64,000 bases of DNA. Origin: Desulfobulbus oralis (lineage in GTDB: Bacteria > Desulfobacterota > Desulfobulbia > Desulfobulbales > Desulfobulbaceae). The translations under genes were made by a program, and so were the position numbers. Each line of letters starts with the position of its first letter. Position 1 is the first letter of the stretch. The stretch is taken from the NCBI RefSeq assembly GCF_002952055.1, contig NZ_CP021255.1, positions 620,001-684,000 of the forward strand, written 5' to 3'. Positions 53,750-62,621 of the stretch are shown one piece after another. A model generated the notes under the pieces. The model saw nothing but the letters and a program-made list of their open reading frames with translations, did no database searches and was not told the DNA's origin.

Positions 53750-55705
53750 TCAGCCAATCACGGCCAGCACCGCATCCTTGGCAACCGAGTCGCCAGCCTT
53801 GCAGGGCAGGGACTTGACCGTGCCGTCGCAGGGCGCGGTCAGGCTGTTCTCCATCTTCATGGCTTCAAGCACCACAATGGCGTCACCTTTCTTGACCTGG
53901 GCGCCAACTGCCACGTCGTACTTGATGATCAGGCCCGGCATCGGCGCGGTGAGCGGCGTGCCGTCAAGCGCCGCCGGGGCCGGTGCTGCTGCCGCGGGCT
54001 TGGCGGCGGCTGCCGCTGCAGGTCGGGGTGCTGCCGCCGCTGCCCGCGGAGCGACGGCCACGGGCTGATAGTCGCCGGTTGGGTCAACATCCACACTGAA
54101 GTACTCGCCATCCACAAAGACGTTGAAGGTGCGGACATTGGGGGATTTCTCCGGCATGCCCTTCTCCGGAATTTCGATCACCTTGCCCTGGCGCGCCTTG
54201 TTGACCAGATCCTGCATTTTCCTGGCTTCTTCCAGGGTAATCTTTTTGTCGCCCGGAGCCACGTCGGTCTTGCCATACTTCCACTCCAGAAACTTGCGGC
54301 CTGTAGTCGGGAATTGGGCATACAGAATGACATCGTCCAGATCCTTGGCCAGTGAGCCGATTTCCTGCTTGGCCTTTTCCAATTCCGGCGCCAGCTCGTC
54401 GGCCGGACGTTTGGTGGTGGGCGTCTCGCCCCGGGCATAGCCTTTCAGCGCCTTCTTCTGCACTTCCGGATTGATCGGCACCGCGGTCTTGCCGTAGAGA
54501 CCGTAGCACAGGTCCTTGACCTGGTCGGTGATCTTGCTGTAGCGCTCACCCGGAGGATCCAGCAAAACGTTGTTCACGGTCTGCACACCCACGATCTGGC
54601 TGGTCGGGGTGACCAGCGGCACCTGGCCCAGGTCCTTGCGCACCCGGGGCAGCTCCTTGAACACGTCGTCAATGCGGTTCAGGGCATCCATGGCACGGAG
54701 CTGGTTCACCAGGTTGGAGAGCATGCCGCCCGGGGTCTGGTGCAGGAGCACGTTGATGTCGATGACCGACGTCTTGGAGTTGTCGAGGAGATGCCGGTAC
54801 TTGGGCAGGATCTCGCGTTCCATGATGGTGTCGATCGCCACCAGTTTCCTGATGTCAAAGCCGGTGTCGCGGTTGGTGCCCAGCAGCGCCATCACGATCG
54901 GCTCGATGGCCGGGTGGGAGGTGCGCAGCGCATAGGGGCTCATGCAGGTGTCGATGATGTCCACGCCGGCTTCAATGGCCTTGAGCATGGTCATGTCGGC
55001 CATGCCCGAGGTGAAATGGCTGTGCAGGTGAATCGGGAGCCTGGTTGCCGCCTTGAGCGCCTTGATCAGGTTATAGGCGTCGTAGGGCGCGAGCAGGCCG
55101 GCCATGTCCTTGACGCAGATGGAATCCGCGCCCATGCTTTCCAGATCCTTGGCCTTGCCCACATAATAATCGAGATTGTAGACATCTCCGCCCAGACGGG
55201 GCTCGGTGATGGTGTAGCACATGCAGCCCTGGAAGTGCTTGCCGGCCTTTTTGATGGCCTTGACCACGGTCTCGAAGTTCCGGTAGTCGTTCAGGGCGTC
55301 AAAGGTGCGGAAGATGTCCATGCCGTTTTCGGCAGAGCGCTCGACAAAGGCAGTGGCCAGATCGTCGGCATAGTTGCGGTAGCCGACCAGATTCTGGGCG
55401 CGGAGCAGCATGGAGAAAGGGGTTTTCTTGATGTATTTCTTCAGGGTGCGCAGACGCTGCCACGGATCTTCCTGCAGGTAGCGGTGCATGGTGTCGAAGG
55501 TGGCGCCGCCCCAGGTTTCCATCGCCCAGAAGCCGATTTCATCCATCTGCTCGGCAACCGGGATCATATCCTCGGTACGGCCGCGGGTGGCAAACAGGGA
55601 CTGATGCCCATCGCGCAGGCTCAGATCCTCTATTTTGACGGGGTTCTCCGCTTTGGGCCGGTCCGGAGCATAATTCATTGTGGTCATCTGCACTTGATCG
55701 CTCAT
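53750..55705 (-). CDS. Carboxyltransferase (5S/OadA type) fused to a biotin carrier domain
   Basis: A 651-residue biotin enzyme. The N-terminal pyruvate/oxaloacetate carboxyltransferase TIM barrel shows LSLRDGHQSLFATRGRTEDM, KDMAGLLAPYDAYNLIKALK and HLHSHFTSGMADMT (metal site). An Ala/Pro-rich hinge (about 550-575) leads to a biotinyl domain with the biotinylated Lys in EAMKMEN. It moves a carboxyl group between carboxybiotin and pyruvate/oxaloacetate. With the 12S-type gene upstream it likely forms a methylmalonyl-CoA:pyruvate transcarboxylase. Confidence 0.9.
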   Translation of the reverse strand: MSDQVQMTTMNYAPDRPKAENPVKIEDLSLRDGHQSLFATRGRTEDMIPVAEQMDEIGFWAMETWGGATFDTMHRYLQEDPWQRLRTLKKYIKKTPFSMLLRAQNLVGYRNYADDLATAFVERSAENGMDIFRTFDALNDYRNFETVVKAIKKAGKHFQGCMCYTITEPRLGGDVYNLDYYVGKAKDLESMGADSICVKDMAGLLAPYDAYNLIKALKAATRLPIHLHSHFTSGMADMTMLKAIEAGVDIIDTCMSPYALRTSHPAIEPIVMALLGTNRDTGFDIRKLVAIDTIMEREILPKYRHLLDNSKTSVIDINVLLHQTPGGMLSNLVNQLRAMDALNRIDDVFKELPRVRKDLGQVPLVTPTSQIVGVQTVNNVLLDPPGERYSKITDQVKDLCYGLYGKTAVPINPEVQKKALKGYARGETPTTKRPADELAPELEKAKQEIGSLAKDLDDVILYAQFPTTGRKFLEWKYGKTDVAPGDKKITLEEARKMQDLVNKARQGKVIEIPEKGMPEKSPNVRTFNVFVDGEYFSVDVDPTGDYQPVAVAPRAAAAAPRPAAAAAAKPAAAAPAPAALDGTPLTAPMPGLIIKYDVAVGAQVKKGDAIVVLEAMKMENSLTAPCDGTVKSLPCKAGDSVAKDAVLAVIG

Positions 55706-55754
55706 GGTCGAATTCTCCTGCAATTCATTGTCTTGGGTACTGGTTTCTACAGCA

Positions 55755-55949
55755 TCAGAACGCTTTCATCTGGATAAACCGGCGCATCTGCATGATTTCC
55801 TGGCGGCCGGACAGGGCCCACAGGGGCGGCCCCACAAGCGGTTCCGCAGGCGCATCCAGGACAGCGAGCGCGGCGGCGGCTTCCTCATCCTGGAGATAGG
55901 CGTTCACGGCGGCAATCGCTGCGATTTTTTTCTTTTTCAGGTCTGCCAT
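55755..55949 (-). CDS. Small carboxylase-associated subunit, 64 residues
   Basis: A 64-residue protein with a Lys-rich start (MADLKKKKIAAIAAVNAYL) and a C-terminus with WALSGRQEIMQMRRFIQ. A short protein ending in a W-x-x-x-GRQE-type segment often sits beside acyl-CoA carboxylase or decarboxylase subunits as a small assembly subunit. Strong AGGAGG site. It lies between the 12S-type and 5S-type carboxyltransferase genes, which supports a structural role in that complex. Confidence 0.7.
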   Translation of the reverse strand: MADLKKKKIAAIAAVNAYLQDEEAAAALAVLDAPAEPLVGPPLWALSGRQEIMQMRRFIQMKAF

Positions 55950-56005
55950 TCGTGCCTCCTGATGGAGTGGGTTCGGGAAATGGGCCAAAGGCCAGCTTCC
56001 CAAAA

Positions 56006-57556
56006 TTACAACGGAATATTGCCGTGTTTTTTCATGGGCAGCGTGTCCCGCTTGCCCCGGATGGATTCCAGGGCATTGATGATGCGGGCCCGGGTCTCTG
56101 CCGGTTCGATGACTGCGTCAATGTAGCCCCGTTCAGCCGCGCAGTAGGGGTTGGAAAAGTTGGTGTTGTACTCCGCCTCCTTTTCCGCCAGAAAGGCCTG
56201 TGCGTCTCCGGCTTCCTTGGCGCCTTTGGCGTAGAGCACTTCGACCGCGCCCTTGGAGCCCATAACCGCGATTTCGCCGGTGGGCCAGGAGTAGTTGATG
56301 TCGGTGCGCAGATGTTTGGACGACATGACACAGTAGGCGCCGCCGTAGGCCTTGCGGGTGATGACCGTGACCTTCGGAATCGTGGATTCCGCATAGGCGT
56401 AGAGCAGCTTGGCGCCGTGGCGGATAACGCCGCCGAACTCCTGGGCCGAGCCGGGCAGGAAGCCGGGCACGTCGACAAAGGTGATGATCGGAATGTTGAA
56501 GCAGTCGCAGAAGCGGACGAAACGCGCGCCCTTGTCGGAGGAGTTGATGTCCAAAACGCCCGCATAGTAGGCGGGCTGGTTGGCGACAATACCCACGCTT
56601 TTGCCGTTGTAGCGGGCAAAGCCGATCACGATGTTGGGTGCGAAGTTTTTCTTGATTTCGAAAAAGATGCCGTTGTCCACTGTGGCGGTGATGACCTTCT
56701 TGATGTCATAGGCCGCATTCGGATTGTCCGGGATGATGTCGTTCAGCTCCGGAGCCGGGCGGTTGATCGGGTCGTCGCAGGGGGTGTCCGGCGGATTTTC
56801 CAGATTGTTCTGCGGCAGGTAGGAGAGCAGCTCCTTGATGTAGCGGATGGCGTCGTCTTCATCCTCGGCCGCGTAGTCGGTCACGCCGCTGGTGGTGGTG
56901 TGCATGACCGCCCCGCCCAGGGCCTCGGTGCTGATGTCTTCGTGCAGCACGGTCTTGACGACCTTGGGCCCGGTCAGGAACATGTAGGACTGCTCCTTGA
57001 CCATGACAATGAAGTCGGTCAGGGCAGGCGAGTAGACCGCGCCGCCGGCGCAGGGACCGAAAATGCCGGAAATCTGCGGGATGACCCCTGAAGACAGCAC
57101 GTTACGGGTGAAGATCTCGGTATAGCCGGCCAGAGCCTCGATGCCTTCCTGAATGCGGGCGCCGCCGGAATCGTTCAGGCCAATCACCGGAACGCCGTTC
57201 TTCATGCCCAGATCCATGATCTTGCAGATCTTTTCGGCCAGGGTGCCGGAAAGGGAGCCGGCCAGCACCGTGAAATCCTGGGCATAGATGTACACCGGGC
57301 GGCCATTTATTCTGGCGCTGCCGGTCACAATCCCGTCACCCAGAAACTTGTTTTTCTCCATGCCGAAGTTGTGGCAGCGGTGCAGCTTGAAGGCGTCGTA
57401 TTCCTCGAAGCTGCCGGGATCGACCATGGCTGCGATGCGTTCCCGGGCGGTCTTCTTGCCGGCTGCGTGCATCTTGTCAATTCTGGCCTGCCCCCCGCCT
57501 TGGAGAGATAGGGCGCGTTTCTGTTTGAGTTCCTCTAACTTCTCTCTTGTGCTCAT
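56006..57556 (-). CDS. Acyl-CoA (methylmalonyl-CoA) carboxyltransferase, 12S/MmdA type
   Basis: A 516-residue carboxyltransferase of the crotonase fold, matching propionyl-CoA carboxylase beta, MmdA and transcarboxylase 12S. Signatures: [38 protein letters not shown] (first oxyanion hole), [17 protein letters not shown] and the second-domain [20 protein letters not shown] and [10 protein letters not shown]. Exchanges carboxyl between methylmalonyl-CoA/propionyl-CoA and biotin. No membrane decarboxylase beta subunit is encoded here, so transcarboxylation is more likely than sodium pumping. Confidence 0.9.
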   Translation of the reverse strand: MSTREKLEELKQKRALSLQGGGQARIDKMHAAGKKTARERIAAMVDPGSFEEYDAFKLHRCHNFGMEKNKFLGDGIVTGSARINGRPVYIYAQDFTVLAGSLSGTLAEKICKIMDLGMKNGVPVIGLNDSGGARIQEGIEALAGYTEIFTRNVLSSGVIPQISGIFGPCAGGAVYSPALTDFIVMVKEQSYMFLTGPKVVKTVLHEDISTEALGGAVMHTTTSGVTDYAAEDEDDAIRYIKELLSYLPQNNLENPPDTPCDDPINRPAPELNDIIPDNPNAAYDIKKVITATVDNGIFFEIKKNFAPNIVIGFARYNGKSVGIVANQPAYYAGVLDINSSDKGARFVRFCDCFNIPIITFVDVPGFLPGSAQEFGGVIRHGAKLLYAYAESTIPKVTVITRKAYGGAYCVMSSKHLRTDINYSWPTGEIAVMGSKGAVEVLYAKGAKEAGDAQAFLAEKEAEYNTNFSNPYCAAERGYIDAVIEPAETRARIINALESIRGKRDTLPMKKHGNIPL

Positions 57557-57661
57557 GCTTTCACCTTGCAGATGTTGCGGGAATTGCGGGGTCCAACAGA
57601 AGAAAGGGGGCCTGCCCCGGACACGCCGGAGCAGGCCTAATAGTTCAGACCTTAAAATATT

Positions 57662-58543
57662 TCAGACCTTATAAACCTGCTTGCACAGCTCGCCCAGTTT
57701 GCCCAGGTTCTGGCAATGATGGATGCCGCAGCGCTTCATGGCCTCGATCTTGGCAGCCGCCGTGCCCTTGCCGCCGCTGACAATGGCGCCCGCATGCCCC
57801 ATACGGCGGCCTGGAGGCGCGGTGAGGCCGGCAATGAAGCCGACCACCGGCTTGTCCGGCATATTTTCCTTGATCCATTCGTAGGCGTCTTCCTCGGCAT
57901 TGCCGCCGATCTCGCCAATCATGACCACAGCCTTGGTCTCGGGATCCTTTTTGAACTCCTTCAGGCAGTCAATAAAGCTGGTGCCGTTGATGGGATCGCC
58001 GCCGATGCCGATGCAGGTGGTCTGGCCAAAGCCGGCCAGGGTGAGCTGATTGACCGCCTCGTAAGTCAGCGTTCCGGAGCGGGAGACAACGCCCCAGGGG
58101 CCGCCAGGCTTGACGATGGAGGCCGGCATGATGCCGATTTTGCAGGCGCCCGGGGTCAGCAGGCCCGGGCAGTTGGGGCCGATCAGGCGAGTCTGCGGAC
58201 GGGTCAGCAGGTAGTTTTTGACCTTCATCATGTCCAGTATCGGAATGCCTTCCGTGATGCAGACCACCAGCTCGATGCCTGCGTCAATGGCTTCCATGAT
58301 GGAGTCGGCGGCAAAGCGCGGCGGTACGAAGATCATGGAGGCGTTGGCGCCGCTGGCCTTTCTGGCCTCGCGCACGGTGTTGAAAACCGGCACATCGTCC
58401 ATCTTCTGGCCGCCTTTTCCGGGCGTTACGCCTGCTACGACCTTGGTGCCGTATTCAATGCACTTGCGGGTATGGAACATGCCCTCCGAGCCGGTGATGC
58501 CCTGGACGAGCAAACGGGTATTCTTGTCAGCGAAAATGCTCAT
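57662..58543 (-). CDS. sucD: Succinyl-CoA synthetase alpha subunit
   Basis: A 293-residue subunit with CoA-binding Rossmann motif [33 protein letters not shown] and the phospho-histidine loop [15 protein letters not shown]. Interconverts succinyl-CoA and succinate with nucleotide phosphorylation, linking the methylmalonyl-CoA pathway to the citric-acid enzymes. It follows sucC by 51 bases. Confidence 0.96.
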   Translation of the reverse strand: MSIFADKNTRLLVQGITGSEGMFHTRKCIEYGTKVVAGVTPGKGGQKMDDVPVFNTVREARKASGANASMIFVPPRFAADSIMEAIDAGIELVVCITEGIPILDMMKVKNYLLTRPQTRLIGPNCPGLLTPGACKIGIMPASIVKPGGPWGVVSRSGTLTYEAVNQLTLAGFGQTTCIGIGGDPINGTSFIDCLKEFKKDPETKAVVMIGEIGGNAEEDAYEWIKENMPDKPVVGFIAGLTAPPGRRMGHAGAIVSGGKGTAAAKIEAMKRCGIHHCQNLGKLGELCKQVYKV

Positions 58544-58594
58544 GCTATCCTCTCAATGTATGGGGTTCTGTTGAACAGCGAGTGGGCCTTGAAC

Positions 58595-59758
58595 TCACTT
58601 CACCATGGCTGCCACTTTTTCGGCAGCATCGTTCAGATCCTTGGCCGGGGTCAGCTTCAGGCCAGATTCGGATTCGGAGAGAATCTTGCGGCCCTCCGCC
58701 GAGTTGGTGCCTTCCATGCGCACCACGACCGGCACCGAGAGGTTCAGTTTTCTGGCCGCGTTGACCACGCCGTGGGCCAAAACGTCGCAGCGGAGAATGC
58801 CGCCAAACACGTTGATGAGGATGCCCTTGACGCGTGGATCCGTGGTAATGATGCGGAAGCCGTTCTCGATGGCCTCTTCGCTGGCGCTGCCGCCAACATC
58901 CAGGAAGTTGGCCGGAGATGCGCCCGCGAACTTGACGATGTCCATGGTGGCCATGGCGAGTCCGGCGCCATTGACCATGTTGCCCACATTGCCGTCCAGA
59001 TGGATGTAGTTCAGCCCGTACCTGGAGGCGTCGATTTCCTGGAGATCTTCCTCGTCGAGATCGCGCATTTCCTGGATGTCGGGATGGCGGAACACAGCGT
59101 TGGAGTCAATGTCCATCTTGGCGTCCAAGGCGAGGATATTGCCTTCGGCGGTGATGATGAGCGGGTTGATCTCCACCATGGAGCAATCGTAGTCCATAAA
59201 GAGCTGGTAGAGATTTTTGACCAGCGCGCCCATCTGCTTGTGCAGTTCCTTTTCCAGGCCCAGGCCAAAGCAGATCTGGTTCAGGTGGAAGCTCTGCACG
59301 CCGGTCACCGGGTTGACATTTACGGTGATGATCTGCTCGGGGCTCTCGGCCGCCACTTCCTCGATTTCCATGCCGCCGGCCTGGCTGCAGATTATGGCAA
59401 CCGTTGCGGTGGCGCGGTCGGGGATGATGGAGAAATACAGCTCCTTCTTGATGTTGAGGCCTTCCTCAACCAGCACCTTGCGCACCAGTTTGCCTTCCGC
59501 GCCTGTCTGTTTGGTGACGAGCTTCATGCCGATAATGGAATCGGCAACCGGTTTGACATCGGCCCTGGTCTTGGCCAGTTTGACGCCGCCGCCCTTGCCG
59601 CGGCCACCCGCATGCACCTGGGCTTTGACAACGACCGGCAGCCCGAATTCATCGGCAATCTTTTCGACTTCCGCTGAGGTCAGGGCCAGTTTGCCCCTGG
59701 GTGTGGGGACATTGTACTTCTGGAACAGTGCCTTGGCTTGATACTCGTGAATTTTCAT
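58595..59758 (-). CDS. sucC: Succinyl-CoA synthetase beta subunit
   Basis: A 387-residue ATP-grasp subunit starting MKIHEYQAKALFQKYNVPTP, with VVKAQVHAGGRGKGGGVKLA, EINPLIIT and the CoA/phosphate-site segment LLDVGG-like FLDVGGSASEEAI. ATG 59758 is best spaced from AAAAGGA; ATG 59767 is three codons upstream. First gene of the sucCD-carboxyltransferase block. Confidence 0.96.
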   Translation of the reverse strand: MKIHEYQAKALFQKYNVPTPRGKLALTSAEVEKIADEFGLPVVVKAQVHAGGRGKGGGVKLAKTRADVKPVADSIIGMKLVTKQTGAEGKLVRKVLVEEGLNIKKELYFSIIPDRATATVAIICSQAGGMEIEEVAAESPEQIITVNVNPVTGVQSFHLNQICFGLGLEKELHKQMGALVKNLYQLFMDYDCSMVEINPLIITAEGNILALDAKMDIDSNAVFRHPDIQEMRDLDEEDLQEIDASRYGLNYIHLDGNVGNMVNGAGLAMATMDIVKFAGASPANFLDVGGSASEEAIENGFRIITTDPRVKGILINVFGGILRCDVLAHGVVNAARKLNLSVPVVVRMEGTNSAEGRKILSESESGLKLTPAKDLNDAAEKVAAMVK

Positions 59759-60381
59759 AGACGCCATCCTTTTTGCGGCGACTCCAGAGCAGGGAGCCTG
59801 CCAGGGGAGGTTGAAGGGACTGCTTCCCTAGTGAGCGGATACGAGGGGCGGAAGAAAGCATACACTGCGGGTTCATGAGGTGCCTTGCAGAACGGTTGTC
59901 GCATATTGCATGCGCGTTGGCGGACGAGAAGCCTGCACCGGGACGCTTCAATGTTGATCGGCAATGTACAATGATTCAGCACCCAACATGAAACAATTAT
60001 TTAAAAAAAAAAGCACCTGGCGTCAAGCTCTAAAGTGTGGGATATCCTGGGCCTGCCGACGTTCCAAGCCCTTGGCTGGCAGGGGCAGGAGCAGGAAAGC
60101 AGTGCCCCGCACAGTGCGCGAAAGGAGGGATCTGCAAGTTGCAATTTGAGTACTGGGCACCTGATCAAACATCGTATTTGTGCGCTTGTGCAGTCGTCCT
60201 GGGGCACTGGCAATCAGTTGCTCCGTTCTCTTTGAAAACTGCCGCCCTTTGGAAAATATTGTCGCAAAAATCTATTGTTCTTTTCATGCGTGCTGCGCGC
60301 CACCTCGCCGCCGCTGTAATCTCACAGGTCCGCTATCCGTTCCGGGTACGGGCGCGGCGATGCAATGCCCGGGACAGCGTT
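59759..60381. other. Intergenic region with poly-A/T tract and possible structured RNA
   Basis: 623 bp without a recognisable protein gene; the sucC promoter must lie in its left part. On the minus strand, 60209-60201 and 60108-60100 could pair over nine bases (CAGTGCCCC/GGGGCACTG), followed by a CCTGCC...GGCAGG hairpin enclosing CCAAG-GG-CTTGG and, about 40 bases on, ten T residues (60012-60003). It could be a small RNA or just decayed sequence; no family was recognised. Confidence 0.3.
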
Positions 60382-61029
60382 TCAGGCCTTCGCCAGCCGC
60401 AGACCTAGCTGGTAGGCTTTTTCCAAATCACGCGGGAACTGTTGTTCATGCACCCGCTTTTTGCTCTCCGGGTCAAACATCCCATGCATGTATTGGGAAT
60501 AATCTTTGAACTGTAAAGTATCATTGATGGTCATCCATTCGGATGGACCGTGCAGAAGCATGCCCAGATATTTAACATAATTTTTGATGATTGCATGATA
60601 ACCAAATTCTTCCATGATCTGTGCATCTACGTTCATGGTACATATAAGCCCACTGGCAATTTTCCCCTTGAATTTGCTGATTTCATTCTGGTTGTATGTA
60701 GAATTCATGAAGAGCAGTCGTTCAAAAAAAGCAATCATGGACGATTCAATGTTACTGAAATATATTGGTGTTCCCAGAATCAATACGTCTGACTGCATAA
60801 CTTCCACCAAAATTGGTTGCAAGTCGTCTTTCAACACACAAATCTCTGCGTTATTATGCAGAAGCTTGCAGGCAAAACAACTGGAGCAACCCTTGAAGTT
60901 CAGACTGTAAAGGTGTATCATTTTTGTTTCTGCGCCCACTGCTGTCGCTCCTTCCAATGCTTTTCCCACAGCCTGTGCGGTATTCCAGTTTTTTCTGGGG
61001 CTGGCATTGATGCCCAATACCTTTTTCAT
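60382..61029 (-). CDS. Flavodoxin-like NAD(P)H/FMN reductase
   Basis: A 215-residue protein of the NADPH-dependent FMN reductase/iron-sulfur flavoprotein type: phosphate loop GINASPRKNWNT, a compact cysteine motif CSSCFACK followed about 12 residues later by another Cys (possible iron-sulfur site), and the flavin-site LILGTPIYFSNIESSM. The base composition is clearly more AT-rich than its neighbours, suggesting acquisition by transfer. Redox partner unknown. Confidence 0.82.
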   Translation of the reverse strand: MKKVLGINASPRKNWNTAQAVGKALEGATAVGAETKMIHLYSLNFKGCSSCFACKLLHNNAEICVLKDDLQPILVEVMQSDVLILGTPIYFSNIESSMIAFFERLLFMNSTYNQNEISKFKGKIASGLICTMNVDAQIMEEFGYHAIIKNYVKYLGMLLHGPSEWMTINDTLQFKDYSQYMHGMFDPESKKRVHEQQFPRDLEKAYQLGLRLAKA

Positions 61030-61094
61030 GTTTTTTGCCTCTTGTGGGTGTAGTTGATGATTTTGCCGAGTTTCTACTGCCCCGGCGACATTGC

Positions 61095-61230
61095 CTAGGC
61101 CCGGTGCAGGTGGCCACAGGTGTCCAGCATTTTATCGTACAGCCATTTTTTCAGTAACTCCACAGGTTGCCGCTGCTCCGAATCGGCAAAGGGTATGTGG
61201 ATGTTGCCTTGGATGCTCAAATCCGGTAGA
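61095..61230 (-). pseudogene. C-terminal gene fragment cut by an IS30 remnant
   Basis: An open stretch of about 45 codons ending DKMLDTCGHLHRA-stop, with NIHIPFADSEQRQPVELLKK before it. It reads straight into the left end of the IS30 copy at 61231 and has no start of its own, so it looks like the tail of a gene interrupted by the insertion. Family not recognised. Confidence 0.4.
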
Positions 61231-61846
61231 TGCTCACTGCCAAAATGCACCGCTCGGTCAGGGTGAGAAAAGGTACAAAGGACAGGGCGGGATTCTGGTA
61301 GAGTTGGCAGCACCAACAACCACTCAGCCAGAAGGAGCCCGCCATGTCCCATAGCCATCTTACTCTGGAAGAACGCATCAGGATCGAAATATTTGTGTCC
61401 ATGGGCCTGAGCTGCCGGGAAATGGCCAGACGCCTGGGCAGGAGTCACAGCACTGTTTCCCGGGAGCTGCGCCAAGGCAGATCCAAATCCGGCTGTCGTA
61501 CCCGGACTGCTGATTGCCGGTCCCGAAAAAAACGAAAGATGCTGCGCCATGACGCTGCACGAGCCGCTCCGATCTGGTCGCTTAGGTTGATGAGAAGCTC
61601 CGTAGCGACTGGTCTCCTGGGCAAATTGCAGGCCGCATTCGCCCTGGCAGCGCGGCACCAACGAGAATGGGGGGGCCTGCTGCGACAGTACTGCCCAAGA
61701 GGCATCAGCTTGCACAAAATCACGGAAAAACAGATCAGGAACGTAGTAGAACGGTTGCATAAGCGGCCTCGCAAATGGTAAAATTACCAGAATCTCGCTG
61801 AATTTTTTAAGCATAAATTCACTGGTGCAGTTGCAAGTTGAATGCA
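61231..61846 (+). mobile_element. IS30-family insertion sequence remnant (copy D)
   Basis: A 616-bp element with imperfect terminal inverted repeats of about 25 bp (GCTCACTGCCAAAATGCACC left; GCACCAGTGAATT-type right when reversed). The transposase begins at 61344: MSHSHLTLEERIRIEIFVSM then the helix-turn-helix CREMARRLGRSHSTVSRELR, typical of IS30. The middle (DDE region) is deleted and frames shift after SPGQIAGRIR; the C-terminal LLRQYCPRGISLHKITEKQI, then KRPRKW, survives. It is non-functional. Confidence 0.88.
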
Positions 61847-61868
61847 TAAAATAGATCATAAATCACCG

Positions 61869-62177
61869 TTATCCTCCATCCTTGGCAAGATCCGCTCCTA
61901 GTCGCTCTCCAATGTATCGCAGTAACGGAGCCACCTGAGTGAGTTGATATGCAACTGGCTGATTCTCAGATTGCAGTAATTTCGACAAGAACTCCCAATC
62001 ATCAGAAAGGTTACCGATATCCAATTCTTTCGGTTCCTCGAACTCATATACATCTCTGCTGGGAATATTCCAGTAATTCTCCTTTTCAAATTCAAAAAAT
62101 TTTACCCCTCTTGTATCCATAATATGGTTGAAAAGGCGGTCAATGGTTTGTTTCAATTCAGATAAGTCTATCTGCAT
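61869..62177 (-). CDS. Probable immunity protein of a polymorphic toxin
   Basis: A 102-residue acidic, AT-rich protein (MQIDLSELKQTIDRLFNHIM...), no signal peptide or membrane segment. No known family was recognised. The case for immunity is positional: its ATG overlaps the stop of a toxin-tail reading frame by one base (TAATG), the typical arrangement for an effector C-terminus and its cognate inhibitor. Downstream it is bounded by the IS30 remnant. Confidence 0.6.
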   Translation of the reverse strand: MQIDLSELKQTIDRLFNHIMDTRGVKFFEFEKENYWNIPSRDVYEFEEPKELDIGNLSDDWEFLSKLLQSENQPVAYQLTQVAPLLRYIGERLGADLAKDGG

Positions 62178-62440
62178 TACTTGCGTCCTTTCTTTCGTTC
62201 ACATTCTTCCTGTATCCTCTTAAAATTCTCTATTTGACCGAGAAGACTTTTAATTCGACCAGTGAAAATATGCTCTTGTCGATCTGGATGAGTATTGAGC
62301 ATAAGCTCTTTGTTCTCCATTGAAAAAGATCTCTAGTGTACTGCCGCAGCTTATCTTGATACTCTTTAAGCTGATCTCTCAAAGCCTTACATGGATCTCG
62401 ACACTCACCATGTCTTACTGGATCTCCGCCAATATTCTGT
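62177..62440 (-). pseudogene. Orphan polymorphic-toxin C-terminal tail, frameshifted
   Basis: About 88 codons split by a one-base frameshift in a T run near 62322. First frame: GGDPVRHGECRDPCKALRDQ, then LKEYQDKLRQYTRDLF. Second frame: MENKELMLNTHPDRQEHIFT, then a GRIKSLLGQIENFKRIQEEC-like helix. A charged, helical end of this shape, with an NK-G/E-L segment followed by a GRI-x(n)-QI-x-NF helix, resembles the C-termini of Rhs-type toxins. The 5' part is missing and is replaced by the short repeat at 62436. Confidence 0.55.
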
Positions 62441-62571
62441 TGAAGAAGTTGCAGCAATGCTCATTGTGAGTAAAAAACTGCATAATACAGAGGAGTAACT
62501 TACTGATTCTGCCTTACCTGGAATTTGCCATTCCTGTAGTATGGAACTGAAATATAGTTTGCAAAGGGCTA
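62436..62571. repeat. Short dispersed repeat (copy 2)
   Basis: About 136 bp aligning along its whole length with 42248-42392. It shares GCAGCAATG, GAGTAAAAAAC, an ACTGATTCT core and CTGAAATATAGTTT at the right end. The terminal inverted repeats are more degraded than in copy 1. It forms the truncation boundary of the toxin-tail gene. Confidence 0.6.
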
Positions 62572-62621
62572 TTATATCTTTCTCTCGGGAGATTATCAAC
62601 AACTCTTGATTTCCTTGCACA

